Shown here one piece after another: positions 38,302 to 46,971 of a DNA stretch of 64,000 bases. A program made the position numbers and the translations under genes. Below the pieces are notes generated by a model, which was not told the DNA's origin, made no database searches, and saw only the letters and a program-made list of their open reading frames with translations. Numbering within the stretch: the stretch's first letter is position 1; each line of letters starts with the position of its first letter. The stretch is taken from positions 806,001-870,000 of the forward strand of contig NZ_CP132542.1 in assembly GCF_030845175.1 (NCBI RefSeq), given 5' to 3'. The stretch comes from Coralliovum pocilloporae (lineage in GTDB: Bacteria > Pseudomonadota > Alphaproteobacteria > Rhizobiales > Cohaesibacteraceae).

Positions 38302-40113
38302 CTAAACAGAACCGGCAGAGGCTGTATCAAACTGAAGTCTGGCCAGCTTGGCGTACAATCCACCACGCTGAACAAGCTCCTGATGAGTTCCCTCTTCGGC
38401 AATCTCTCCCTGATCAAGAACCACGATCCGGTCCGCCTTGAGCACCGTTGCCAGCCGGTGCGCAATCACAAGGGTGGTGCGTCCCTTCATCAGCTGTTCC
38501 AGGGCCTGCTGAACCAGATGCTCACTTTCCGCATCCAGCGCTGATGTTGCCTCATCAAGCAGTAATATAGGAGCGTCTTTCAGAATAGCGCGGGCAATGG
38601 CAATCCGTTGCCGCTGGCCGCCAGAGAGTGTCAGGCCACGTTCACCAATCTGGGTCTCATAGCCCTGCTCCATCCGGCTGATGAATTCATCAGCCAGAGC
38701 CAGTTCCGCAGCTTTTTTGACTTCTGCGTCGGAAGCAGACGGTCGGCCATAGCGGATATTCTCCAAAGCACTGGCCGCAAAGACCATCGTATCCTGCGGC
38801 ACGATGGCAATCTGTTGTCGCAGCTCTGTGGGATCAAGCGACCTGAGCGAAACCTGATCCACCTGAATATCACCGCCTGTCACATCATAGAAACGCGTCA
38901 GAAGATGGAACAAAGTGCTCTTGCCGGACCCCGTAGGCCCAACAATCGCAACAGTTTCGCCGGGCTGAATATCAAGCGAGATATTCCGCAGCACCGGTGC
39001 ATCACGTCGGCCCGAATAAGCAAAGTCCACTTCAGAGAAGGCAACACGACCGGAAATACGCCCAGATAGACGGACAGGCTCTGCAGGAGCTTTCACGTCT
39101 GATTCGGTCTCAAGCAGCTCCGACATACGCTCTGCAGCGCCCGAAGCGAGCGCAATCTCACCCCAGACCTGTGACAGCTCACCGAGCGAGCTCGCGGCAA
39201 GAACGGCGTAAAGCACGAACTGTCCCAGCTCACCGCCGGTCATTGTCCCCGCGAGCACGCGTTGGGCCCCGAACCAGAGCACAGCCACAACGCTGGCAGA
39301 TACCATAAAGATGGCAAAGGCTGTCAGGGCAGCCCGCGCCCCCATGGAGGATCTGGCCGCCGCAAAGGCTTTCTCGACACTGTCGCGAAACCTGTTACTG
39401 GCATAAGGTTCATTGGTGAAGGCCTGCATCGTACGGACACCACTGATCGCTTCAGAGGCATAAGCCGTTGCATTGGCCAGGGTGTCCTGGGCAAACCGTG
39501 ATTTCTTCCTCACCGCTCGACCAAAGCCCACAAGAGGCAGAACGATAAACGGAATAGCAGCGAGAACCAGCCCGGACAGACCAGGACTGGTCACCACCAT
39601 CATGATGCTCGCCCCGAAGAACAGGAACAGATTGCGCAAAGCGACCGATGTGCTTGCGCCAACCACGGCCTTGATCTGTGTCGCATCCGCCGTCAATCGC
39701 GACACCACTTCACCGGAAAGCTCTCTGTCAAAGAAACCCGGGCTCAGGCGTGTGACATGCGCAAAAACATCGGCGCGCAAATCACTGACAATACGTTCAC
39801 CCAGCCATGTCACGCAGTAGAATCTGAGAGCACTGGCAAACGCAAGCACACCGCAGACAAGAACCAGCATGGCAAAGTACCGGTCGACAAAACCGCCATC
39901 ACTGCCCCCAAAACCGAAATCAATCATCCGGCGCATGGCAAGTGGAATAGCAAGCGTCGCAGCCGCAGCCAGGGTCAGCGCAAAAAAGGCCAGACCGATC
40001 TGAGCCCTGTATCGCCTGAGGTAAGGCAGAAGCGACGCGAGCGGTCTAACCGATTGCCTTGTTCTCTTGGACTGTTGTGTCTCTTCGGCGGATGCAGATT
40101 CGGTACGCGCCAA
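38302..40113 (-). CDS. ABC exporter, fused membrane and ATPase domains (MsbA/ABCB type)
   Basis: A 603-residue half-transporter that works as a dimer. Six helices fill the first 330 residues (LAFFALTLAAAATLAIPLAMR and so on). The ATPase has Walker A VGPTGSGKSTLF, signature LSGGQRQRIAIARAILKDAP, Walker B ILLLDEATSALDAESEH and switch His in LVIAHRLATVLKADRI. Substrate could be lipid, peptide or drug. It has no close operon partner and converges with the GNAT gene; no terminator is visible between their ends. Confidence 0.92.
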   Translation of the reverse strand: MARTESASAEETQQSKRTRQSVRPLASLLPYLRRYRAQIGLAFFALTLAAAATLAIPLAMRRMIDFGFGGSDGGFVDRYFAMLVLVCGVLAFASALRFYCVTWLGERIVSDLRADVFAHVTRLSPGFFDRELSGEVVSRLTADATQIKAVVGASTSVALRNLFLFFGASIMMVVTSPGLSGLVLAAIPFIVLPLVGFGRAVRKKSRFAQDTLANATAYASEAISGVRTMQAFTNEPYASNRFRDSVEKAFAAARSSMGARAALTAFAIFMVSASVVAVLWFGAQRVLAGTMTGGELGQFVLYAVLAASSLGELSQVWGEIALASGAAERMSELLETESDVKAPAEPVRLSGRISGRVAFSEVDFAYSGRRDAPVLRNISLDIQPGETVAIVGPTGSGKSTLFHLLTRFYDVTGGDIQVDQVSLRSLDPTELRQQIAIVPQDTMVFAASALENIRYGRPSASDAEVKKAAELALADEFISRMEQGYETQIGERGLTLSGGQRQRIAIARAILKDAPILLLDEATSALDAESEHLVQQALEQLMKGRTTLVIAHRLATVLKADRIVVLDQGEIAEEGTHQELVQRGGLYAKLARLQFDTASAGSV

Positions 40114-40391
40114 CGTGGTCTCTCCAGGCTCTTTTTATGCGGTGGCACAATGCCCTGGATTAAGGTCCAATTTCAAGAAAAAGGATGGGTTGTCTCAAAC
40201 GCAATCCTGGGGTATATCGTCGCTCCGAAGATAATACGATCTGATAGCGTGGCTGTAACGCCCCCTTGTGAGGGCTTGAAACAGGCCCTTTCCTCAGACT
40301 CGTGAACGCAAACAAGAGTTGCCCGTCTTGCTGAATGAATCAGGATGGGCCTGATGCATTGGGTAACCGGTGCAAAAAGAGGACATTCGTG

Positions 40392-40616
40392 ATGAAAAAA
40401 GACACGCATCCGGATTATCACATGATCAAAGTCGTCATGACCGACGGCACGGAATACATGACCCGCTCCACATGGGGTTCTGAAGGCGACACCATGACGC
40501 TGGAAATCGATCCGACCACGCATCCGGCCTGGACCGGCGGCAATGCCCAGCTGATCGACCGCGGTGGTCGTCTGTCCCGCTTCAAGGACAAATTCTCCGG
40601 CTTCCTCGGCAGCTAA
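40392..40616 (+). CDS. rpmE: 50S ribosomal protein L31, cysteine-free form
   Basis: A 74-residue ribosomal protein starting [19 protein letters not shown]. The zinc-binding Cys-x-x-Cys pairs of the classical long L31 are missing and the protein contains no cysteine, so it is the zinc-independent form usual in alphaproteobacteria. [26 protein letters not shown] is the conserved core. An AGAGGA site precedes ATG. A strong terminator follows at once. Confidence 0.95.
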   Translation: MKKDTHPDYHMIKVVMTDGTEYMTRSTWGSEGDTMTLEIDPTTHPAWTGGNAQLIDRGGRLSRFKDKFSGFLGS

Positions 40617-40637
40617 GCCCGCCGGTCAGAGATTTCA

Positions 40638-40668
40638 AAAAACCCCGCCAGTCTCGGCGGGGTTTTTT
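40638..40668 (+). terminator. Rho-independent terminator after rpmE
   Basis: AAAACCCCGCC and GGCGGGGTTTT arms around a short loop, followed by seven Ts; a strong canonical terminator. Confidence 0.95.
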
Positions 40669-40750
40669 TGTGCCTCAAGACCAAGGCATGTGCGCCACAG
40701 TGGGAACCAGCCTGACAAGAACAACTTGCGAAGGTGGATACTCTAAAGAC

Positions 40751-40780
40751 AAAAGGGGCAGCCAGAGGCTGCCCCTTAAT
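40751..40780 (-). terminator. Bidirectional terminator downstream of rcdA
   Basis: AAGGGGCAGCC and GGCTGCCCCTT pair around AGA. On the minus strand Ts follow. Transcripts of rcdA would read through repeat copy B before stopping here. Confidence 0.8.
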
Positions 40781-40824
40781 TCGATACAGATGTCCCAGAA
40801 TGGATCAGTCAGTCCTGAGACCCG

Positions 40825-40931
40825 CTTTAAAGCACCAGACCTTTAACCTGAATCGGTGGCGGTGCTTTAAGAGTTTATTTCCGCGCGAGCTTTGATCTGA
40901 AAAGTCTATCAACTTTTCAGAAGCACGCTTT
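40825..40931 (+). repeat. Dispersed intergenic repeat, copy B (full length)
   Basis: Begins CTTTAAAGCACCAGACC, contains GTGCTTTAAGAG and GCGCGAGC, and ends AAGCACGCTTTAG against the rcdA stop codon. An internal hairpin has 9-bp arms CTGAAAAGT (40897-40905) and ACTTTTCAG (40912-40920) around CTATCA. The pair TTAAAGCA / TGCTTTAA forms a second nested symmetry in the first half. Confidence 0.88.
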
Positions 40932-41487
40932 AGTCGGCGTGACGGGCATTCAGAGCACTGGACAGACGGCCCAGCTGATCGGCAACCGGGTTGGCCGACC
41001 CCTCGAATTCGGCCTCATCATCCCGCTCCATAGCTTCTTCAAGCCGCAGAATACGCTCCCGCAGGCGGAATGAACGGTCAATCAGATCTCTCATCATCTC
41101 AGGCAGGTCATCCCAGCCCGGGCTGTCTGATGCACGGCGGGCCGTATCGAGTTTCAGCTTCTGCTTTTCCTGCCGCGCCTGGTCAGATGACATCTCACCT
41201 TCATTAACGGCACGCTGAAGCAACAGCCAGGACGCAAGCTGCATCAGACGGGTGGTCAGGCGCATGGATTCAGTGGCAAATGCAAGAGAACCGGCACGCG
41301 GCAACTGACGCGCCTCCTCCCGACCCGGGCCATCCAGATAACTGGCTGTCTCTTCAACCAGCCCCATACCTTCCCGGAACAACGCCTTGAAATTGTCAGA
41401 CTGGGCCAGTTTCCGTCCAAAAATGATTGGATCGGCCTTCAGCTGTTGCCGTTGTCCACGTCCGCCTGTCTTCATACCATCTGTCAT
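40930..41487 (-). CDS. rcdA: Cell-cycle proteolysis adaptor RcdA (DUF1465)
   Basis: A protein of about 185 residues, mostly helical. The blocks DNFKALFREGMGLVEETASYLDGPGR, FATESMRLTTRLMQLASWLLLQRAV and LIDRSFRLRERILRLEEAM belong to the DUF1465 family. Its Caulobacter member RcdA helps ClpXP degrade CtrA and other cell-cycle proteins, together with CpdR and PopA. The start is unclear: ATGs at 41487 and 41493 share a GGGAAA-like site, and a longer frame reaches 41523. It is encoded next to rpmE, as in related genomes. Its 3' end abuts dispersed repeat copy B. Confidence 0.82.
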   Translation of the reverse strand: MTDGMKTGGRGQRQQLKADPIIFGRKLAQSDNFKALFREGMGLVEETASYLDGPGREEARQLPRAGSLAFATESMRLTTRLMQLASWLLLQRAVNEGEMSSDQARQEKQKLKLDTARRASDSPGWDDLPEMMRDLIDRSFRLRERILRLEEAMERDDEAEFEGSANPVADQLGRLSSALNARHAD

Positions 41488-41523
41488 CGCCATTTTCCCG
41501 TACACGCCAACTACTCTGGTCAA

Positions 41524-42021
41524 TCGAGAACCTGATAGTCTGTTACAATAGTCTTCTGCGTCCCATTTCGGTACATCATCCGCGGGACGAAGGATCTAAA
41601 CATTAGTGTGAGCAAAACACATGCCACAGTTCTGAAACCCGCCATGGCATGAGCATGAATGACATCATAACCGGCAAGCAGACAGAAAAAAAGAGCCGCG
41701 CAAAGCGGCTCTCAGGAGTTAACAGGGAGGCGTCAAACAGAGTGGACAGGAGCCACTCAGAAATCCAGATAACTGGATATGTTTAGTAAACACTCGTAAA
41801 GCTTAACAATTGGTTAACAGATCAAATAAAATGCATATCACTACTGTGCATTAGTCTGGAAAACAGGGATTACGATTCACTAAGACATGCGCCGGAGCGC
41901 AAGTCATACTAAAATCTGAATTTTTGTTAAGCATTTGCCTTCCTGAATACGTAAGGCATATTGACACACATCCATTGAGACGCAATTCAGCATCACGAAA
42001 GCCTTGGGGTTTAGACATATT
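41524..42021. other. Long intergenic region between rcdA and the quinone oxidoreductase gene
   Basis: No convincing protein gene. It contains a minus-strand terminator (41686-41716) with no annotated gene ahead of it, and an AT-rich stretch (about 41770-41850). It must also hold the promoters of rcdA (minus) and of the oxidoreductase (plus). A small untranslated RNA ending at the terminator is possible. Confidence 0.4.
41686..41716 (-). terminator. Orphan Rho-independent terminator
   Basis: On the minus strand GAGAGCCGC and GCGGCTC pair around a 4-base loop, followed by seven Ts. No gene upstream on the same strand ends here, which points to a small RNA or an attenuated leader of rcdA. Confidence 0.75.
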
Positions 42022-43023
42022 ATGACGCAGACAATCCCGCAGATGATGACAGGCATCAGTATTCTTCAGCCGGGTTCCGCTGATGTCCTTGTCCCGCAAA
42101 CATTTCCGGTCCCAGCACCGGGGAATACAGACGTCCTGATCAGGGTTTCATCCGCCGGGGTCAATCGTCCTGATGTCCTGCAGCGTCAGGGGCTCTATCC
42201 ACCACCTCCAGGAGCCTCTGACATTCCGGGCCTTGAAGTCTGCGGCACAATCGCTGCCCTTGGCCGTGATGTAACAGGGTGGGCTATCGGGGACCGGGTC
42301 ATCGCTCTCGTTACAGGTGGTGGTTATGCGGAATATTGTCTGGCCGATCAGCTCTGTGTCCTGCCCGTCCCGCGTGGCTTGTCAGACGAGGAAGCCGCTG
42401 CGCTTCCCGAAACCTACTTCACTGTCTGGAGTACTGTCTTCCAGCGGGCGGGGCTGAAGCCCGGCGAAACCATCCTTGTTCACGGTGGGACAAGCGGCAT
42501 CGGAACCACAGCCCTCCAGCTGGCCAGACAGTTTGGCGCAAAAGTCTTTGCGTCAGCCGGATCGGATGAAAAATGTGCTGTCTGCCTGGAGCTCGGCGCA
42601 AGTATCGCGATCAACTATAACAGTCAGGATTTTGTCGAGGTCACGCAACAGGCAACCGATGGCCACGGTATGGATGTGATTCTGGATATGGTAGGTGGCG
42701 ACTATATCAGCCGGAACTATGAGGCAGCGGCACTCGAAGGGCGTATCATCCAGATAGCCTTCCTCAACGGCGCAATTTCAGAGGCTGACTTCAGCCGTCT
42801 CATGTTGAAACGACTGGTCCATACGGGAGCGACCCTCCGTGCCCGCTCTGCCGCCTTCAAAGGCACAGTGGCGACAGAACTGAAAGCCCATGTCTGGCCG
42901 CTTCTGGAAGACGGGTCTGTAAAACCTGTCATGGACTCATCTTTTCCGCTGGAAGAAGCTGCAAAGGCTCACGCCCATATGGAAAGCAGCACCCATATCG
43001 GCAAGATCGTTATCACTGTTTGA
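42022..43023 (+). CDS. NAD(P)H:quinone oxidoreductase, zinc-independent MDR family
   Basis: A 333-residue medium-chain reductase without the zinc ligands of alcohol dehydrogenases. The PIG3/QOR pattern is visible: SSAGVNRPDVLQRQGLYPPPPGASDIPGLEVCG, LPETYFTVWSTVFQRAGLKPGETILVHGGTSGIGTTALQLA for NADPH binding, and a C-terminal HIGKIVITV. It probably reduces quinones or similar electrophiles. The start is placed at ATG 42022 after GGGG; ATG 42043 is an alternative. The gene is followed by trcR. Confidence 0.88.
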   Translation: MTQTIPQMMTGISILQPGSADVLVPQTFPVPAPGNTDVLIRVSSAGVNRPDVLQRQGLYPPPPGASDIPGLEVCGTIAALGRDVTGWAIGDRVIALVTGGGYAEYCLADQLCVLPVPRGLSDEEAAALPETYFTVWSTVFQRAGLKPGETILVHGGTSGIGTTALQLARQFGAKVFASAGSDEKCAVCLELGASIAINYNSQDFVEVTQQATDGHGMDVILDMVGGDYISRNYEAAALEGRIIQIAFLNGAISEADFSRLMLKRLVHTGATLRARSAAFKGTVATELKAHVWPLLEDGSVKPVMDSSFPLEEAAKAHAHMESSTHIGKIVITV

Positions 43024-43179
43024 ATCCTGAGCCATTTTTCTGCAGTTTTCCCGCTCCAGACGACGAAAGCCGTTTGCGTCTCAATGCAAACGTCCCTATA
43101 GTGCGGCTTCCCCCTTTCAATTGAGAAAGAATCGGCTTTGCCGCCGTAACCTCGGCAAAGCGCAAGGAAGGAGTATTTC

Positions 43180-43899
43180 ATGTCGAACACGCCATTGATG
43201 CCAAAGGCTACTGCCGTCTGGCTGGTCGATAACACGGCGTTGTCGTTCGATCAGATTGCCGGGTTCTGCAAACTCCACCCGCTTGAAGTCAAAGCCATCG
43301 CTGACGGTGAATCTGCGCAGGGCATTAAAGGCCTTGATCCCATCAGCACAGGACAGTTGACTCGCGAGGAAATCAATCGCGGCCAGGCCAATCCGAATTA
43401 CAAGCTGAAACTGGCAGAACAGTCTGTTCGCGTTCCGGAAGCCAAACGTCGCGGCCCACGCTACACACCGGTCTCCAAGCGTCAGGATCGTCCAAACGCC
43501 ATTCTCTGGCTCGTGCGTCATCATCCTGAACTCAAAGACGCCCAGGTTATGCGTCTGGTCGGCACCACAAAGCCAACCATTCAGGCTATTCGGGACCGCA
43601 CGCACTGGAATTCGGCCAACCTGTCACCGATGGATCCAGTAACACTCGGTCTCTGCTCCCAGATCGATCTCGACATGGAAGTGGAAAAGGCGGCCAAGTA
43701 CCTTCCGCAGACAGAACAGCCGGAAGCAGCTCAGCTCCTGTCCGCAGAAGAAACCACCAATGCAGATGCTCTGGCAGCAGCAGCGCTGGGCGGCATGACC
43801 CCGACACCACCGTCATCATCTGAAGACGAAATTCCGGATGCCGACGCGGTCTTTGCCAAGCTCACATCGCTCAAGTCAGACGACGCGTCAGAAGACTGA
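43180..43899 (+). CDS. trcR: Cell-cycle transcriptional regulator TrcR (DUF1013)
   Basis: A 239-residue protein of the DUF1013 family. MPKATAVWLVDNTALSFDQIAGFCKLHPLEVKAIADGE resembles a helix-turn-helix, followed by GIKGLDPISTGQLTREEI, a basic middle part (AKRRGPRYTPVSKRQDRPNAI) and a second HTH-like block, LVRHHPELKDAQVMRLVGTTKPTIQAIRDRTHWN. The acidic C-terminus is variable. The Caulobacter and Sinorhizobium member, TrcR, tracks with RNA polymerase and supports cell-cycle gene expression. GGAAGGAG precedes the ATG. A strong terminator follows. Confidence 0.88.
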   Translation: MSNTPLMPKATAVWLVDNTALSFDQIAGFCKLHPLEVKAIADGESAQGIKGLDPISTGQLTREEINRGQANPNYKLKLAEQSVRVPEAKRRGPRYTPVSKRQDRPNAILWLVRHHPELKDAQVMRLVGTTKPTIQAIRDRTHWNSANLSPMDPVTLGLCSQIDLDMEVEKAAKYLPQTEQPEAAQLLSAEETTNADALAAAALGGMTPTPPSSSEDEIPDADAVFAKLTSLKSDDASED

Positions 43900-43944
43900 C
43901 CATCTGACGATGCAGCAGTACTGACAGATACTGCAGGCTTAACG

Positions 43945-43976
43945 AAAAATGCCCGGCAACTTGCCGGGCATTTTTG
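43945..43976. terminator. Bidirectional terminator between trcR and prpE
   Basis: AAAAATGCCCGGCAA and TTGCCGGGCATTTTT form a long perfect stem with A and T tracts on both sides. It can stop trcR from one side and prpE from the other. Confidence 0.93.
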
Positions 43977-43986
43977 TATCAAGGCT

Positions 43987-44023
43987 CTACAGCGTGCTTC
44001 TGAAAAGTTGACAGGCTTTTCAG
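43987..44023 (-). repeat. Dispersed intergenic repeat, partial copy C
   Basis: Only the hairpin end of the repeat family is present: on the minus strand CTGAAAAGC, a short loop, ACTTTTCAG, then AAGCACGCTGTAG. The first 70 bases of the full element are absent. Confidence 0.75.
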
Positions 44024-44047
44024 AAGCCACTGTCACGGACCAATCAA

Positions 44048-45961
44048 TCAGGCTTTCTGGGCCAGACCGTGATCTCGCAGCACGTCACCGATTTCATCCA
44101 GGATCATCGGGTCATCAATCGTGGCTGGAACTGCAGCTTCTTCACCATCTGCAATCTTGCGCATGGTGGCACGGAGAATCTTGCCCGACCGCGTTTTCGG
44201 CAGTCGCTGCACAGTCATGACCAGCTTGAAGGCTGCCACTGGTCCGATCTTTTCACGCACCAGCTTGACGATTTCCTTTTCGATCTCGCCACGATCACGA
44301 TCAACACCTGCCTTCAGAACCACAAACCCGGCCGGAATCTGACCTTTCAGCGTATCGGCCACACCGATCACAGCACATTCTGCCACATCCGGATGAGAGG
44401 CAACCACTTCCTCCATGCCGCCGGTCGACAGGCGGTGCCCAGCCACGTTGATGATGTCATCTGTTCTGGCCATGATGTAGAGATAACCATCCTCATCCAT
44501 GAAACCGGCGTCTGACGTCTGGTAATATCCGGGGAATTCATTGAGATAACTGTCACGGAACCGGGCTTCATTGTTCCAGAGCGTTGGCAGACATCCCGGC
44601 GGCAGAGGCAGTTTGACAACAATGTTGCCCAACACGCCTGCCTCAATCTGATGACCTTCATCATCAACAATCTGCACGTCATATCCCGGCATCGCGACAG
44701 TCGGAGAACCAAGCTTGATCGGCAATATGCCGAGGCCAAGCGGATTACCCGCGATAGCCCAGCCGGTTTCTGTCTGCCACCAGTGATCGATCACCGGCAC
44801 CTTCAACATGTCCTCGGCCCACTGGATGGTATCAGGATCGGCCCGCTCGCCAGCGAGGAAAAGGCTGCGGAGACAGCCAAGGTCATAATTGCCGATAAAT
44901 GACCCTTCCGGATCTTCCTTTTTAATCGCGCGGAAGGCCGTGGGCGCTGTGAAAAGCGATGAAACACCATATTCGGAAATCACTCGCCAAAATGTACCGG
45001 CATCAGGCGTCCCTACCGGCTTGCCTTCGAAGACCAGTGTTGTCGCTCCATGAAGCAACGGCGCATAGACAATATAGGAATGCCCGACAACCCAGCCCAC
45101 ATCGGAAGCCGCCCAGAAGACTTCACCCGGCTGGATGTCGTAGAGATTGCTCATGGTCCATTTCAGCGCAACCATATGCCCGCCATTGTCGCGAACAACA
45201 CCCTTGGGCTGACCGGTCGTACCGGATGTGTAAAGGATGTAGAGTGGGTCAGTCGCACTGACAGGGACACAGGGAACATCCCGATCCTGATTTTTCAGGT
45301 CACCCTTGAGAGCCGCATAGTCATGATCACGACCATCAATGAGTTCCGCGCCATGTTCCTCACGCTGCACGATGATACAACCTGACGGCTTGCTCTCACT
45401 TAACTCGATTGCTTCATCAAGCAATGGCTTGTAGGCAACGATTCGCCCGGGCTCGATACCACAGGACGCGCTGAATACCAGCTTCGGTTTTGCATCATTG
45501 ATACGGGTCGCCAGTTCCTTGGCGGCAAATCCGCCGAACACGACAGAATGCACCGCACCAATACGGGCGCAGGCCAGCATGGCAACAACAGCTTCGGGAA
45601 TCATCGGCATATAGACCAGAACCCGGTCGCCTTTCTCAACGCCGAGATCCTGCATCATGGCTGCGGCCAGCTTTACCTCATCCAGCAATTCCGCATAGCT
45701 GTAGGTTGCTTTCTTGCCGGTGATCGGGCTGTCATAGATCAGAGCTGGCTGACCGGGACGGCCGCGCTCCACATGACGATCAAGGCAATTGTAACAGGTG
45801 TTGGTTTCAGCACCCGCAAACCAGCGACCGTAGACATCCAGATCCGGATCAAAGATCTTGTCAGAAGGCTTGAACCAGTCAATTTCCTCAGCAGCCTTGG
45901 CCCAGAATGCTTCGGGGTCGGATTTCCAGGCTCCGTAGACCTCTTGATATGACGATGCCAT
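44048..45961 (-). CDS. prpE: Propionyl-CoA synthetase
   Basis: A 637-residue acyl-CoA ligase that activates propionate (or acetate) with ATP. It carries the AMP-binding motif YILYTSGTTGQPKGVVRDNGGH, the FWAASDVGWVVGHSYIVYAPLLHG block of acetyl/propionyl-CoA synthetases, HWWQTETGW, and RTDDIINVAGHRLSTGGMEE. The acetylatable lysine sits in LPKTRSGKILRATMRKI near the end. GGGAGG stands 6 bases before the ATG at 45961. It stands alone, without prpBCD genes nearby. Confidence 0.93.
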   Translation of the reverse strand: MASSYQEVYGAWKSDPEAFWAKAAEEIDWFKPSDKIFDPDLDVYGRWFAGAETNTCYNCLDRHVERGRPGQPALIYDSPITGKKATYSYAELLDEVKLAAAMMQDLGVEKGDRVLVYMPMIPEAVVAMLACARIGAVHSVVFGGFAAKELATRINDAKPKLVFSASCGIEPGRIVAYKPLLDEAIELSESKPSGCIIVQREEHGAELIDGRDHDYAALKGDLKNQDRDVPCVPVSATDPLYILYTSGTTGQPKGVVRDNGGHMVALKWTMSNLYDIQPGEVFWAASDVGWVVGHSYIVYAPLLHGATTLVFEGKPVGTPDAGTFWRVISEYGVSSLFTAPTAFRAIKKEDPEGSFIGNYDLGCLRSLFLAGERADPDTIQWAEDMLKVPVIDHWWQTETGWAIAGNPLGLGILPIKLGSPTVAMPGYDVQIVDDEGHQIEAGVLGNIVVKLPLPPGCLPTLWNNEARFRDSYLNEFPGYYQTSDAGFMDEDGYLYIMARTDDIINVAGHRLSTGGMEEVVASHPDVAECAVIGVADTLKGQIPAGFVVLKAGVDRDRGEIEKEIVKLVREKIGPVAAFKLVMTVQRLPKTRSGKILRATMRKIADGEEAAVPATIDDPMILDEIGDVLRDHGLAQKA

Positions 45962-46124
45962 CACTATCCTCCCTGATCGAATACACCGGCTTCAAGCACC
46001 CGGCTGACAAGCCTATAGTACTAGGGTTCAGACTCATAACGCCAAGCAGCACAAAATAAGATAAGACTTTGGGGTAAAACCACTGCTCGCAAACTAGGCC
46101 CTTTGGCGAGGTTCTCCATTTCTG

Positions 46125-46886
46125 ATGATAGAAGATCCGTATTTCTACGCGATAGCACTCCCCGCTATCCTTCTCGTTGGCCTGTCAAAGGGTGGTTTTG
46201 GCGGCGCACTGGCCATGCTTGGCGTCCCGATGATGACGCTGGTTATCCCGCCGGTTCAGGCTGCAGCCATTCTGCTGCCGATCCTCATTGTCATGGATAT
46301 TGTCGGCCTGCTGTCCTACCGGAAAATCTACGACCGGCAATCCCTTATCAATCTGATCCCGCCCGCACTTCTCGGCATTCTTGCGGGCTGGGCCATGGCG
46401 TCTCTGGTGTCAGACGCCATGGTCCGCCTGATCGTCGGCCTTATTGCTGTATCCTTCACCTTGCGGTACTGGCTGCAGACCGCTGAGCGGCGCAAGACGC
46501 CTGCCCGCCATTCAAGGCCCTGGGGCATCCTCTGGGGAACCATTGCAGGCTTCACCAGTTTTGTCAGCCATGCAGGCGGCCCGCCCTATCAGATGTACAC
46601 CCTGCCTCTGCGTATGGATCCGCGCCTCTTTGCAGGAACGGCCGTGATTTTCTTTGCTGTGGTCAACTCAGTCAAACTGATCCCCTATTTCGCACTCGGA
46701 CAATTTTCAGCGGATAATCTGCTTACCTCACTGGTTCTGATGCCTCTTGCACCGATTGCAACACTCATAGGCGTCTGGGCCGTAAACGTCATCAATCCGG
46801 AAAAATTCTACAGTCTCACGTATAGCCTGTTGTTTCTTATCGGCCTGAAACTGATCTGGGATGCAGGCACAACAGGATTCCTCTGA
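46125..46886 (+). CDS. TSUP-family (TauE/SafE) permease, second copy
   Basis: A 253-residue permease with about eight helices. IALPAILLVGLSKGGFGGALAMLGVPMMTLVI and the mirrored WGTIAGFTSFVSHAGGPPYQMYTLPL mark the two pseudo-repeats of the TauE/SafE family. PRLFAGTAVIFFAVVNSVKLIPYFALGQF is a further conserved block. Substrate not clear; candidates are sulfite or small organosulfur anions. It precedes a fatty acyl-CoA ligase gene by 85 bases, so the two might share a transcript. Confidence 0.85.
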   Translation: MIEDPYFYAIALPAILLVGLSKGGFGGALAMLGVPMMTLVIPPVQAAAILLPILIVMDIVGLLSYRKIYDRQSLINLIPPALLGILAGWAMASLVSDAMVRLIVGLIAVSFTLRYWLQTAERRKTPARHSRPWGILWGTIAGFTSFVSHAGGPPYQMYTLPLRMDPRLFAGTAVIFFAVVNSVKLIPYFALGQFSADNLLTSLVLMPLAPIATLIGVWAVNVINPEKFYSLTYSLLFLIGLKLIWDAGTTGFL

Positions 46887-46971
46887 AAATCGACCAATAG
46901 GTCTCAGGGAGAATTGTCATGATCCGGCAGCCCGGTTACAGACAGAAGAGACCAAATGGGAGCGAGGCGCC

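Noticed and set aside
41851-42099. An 82-codon minus-strand frame before the oxidoreductase
   Set aside because: It overlaps the oxidoreductase start, has no ribosome site and no family-like pattern.
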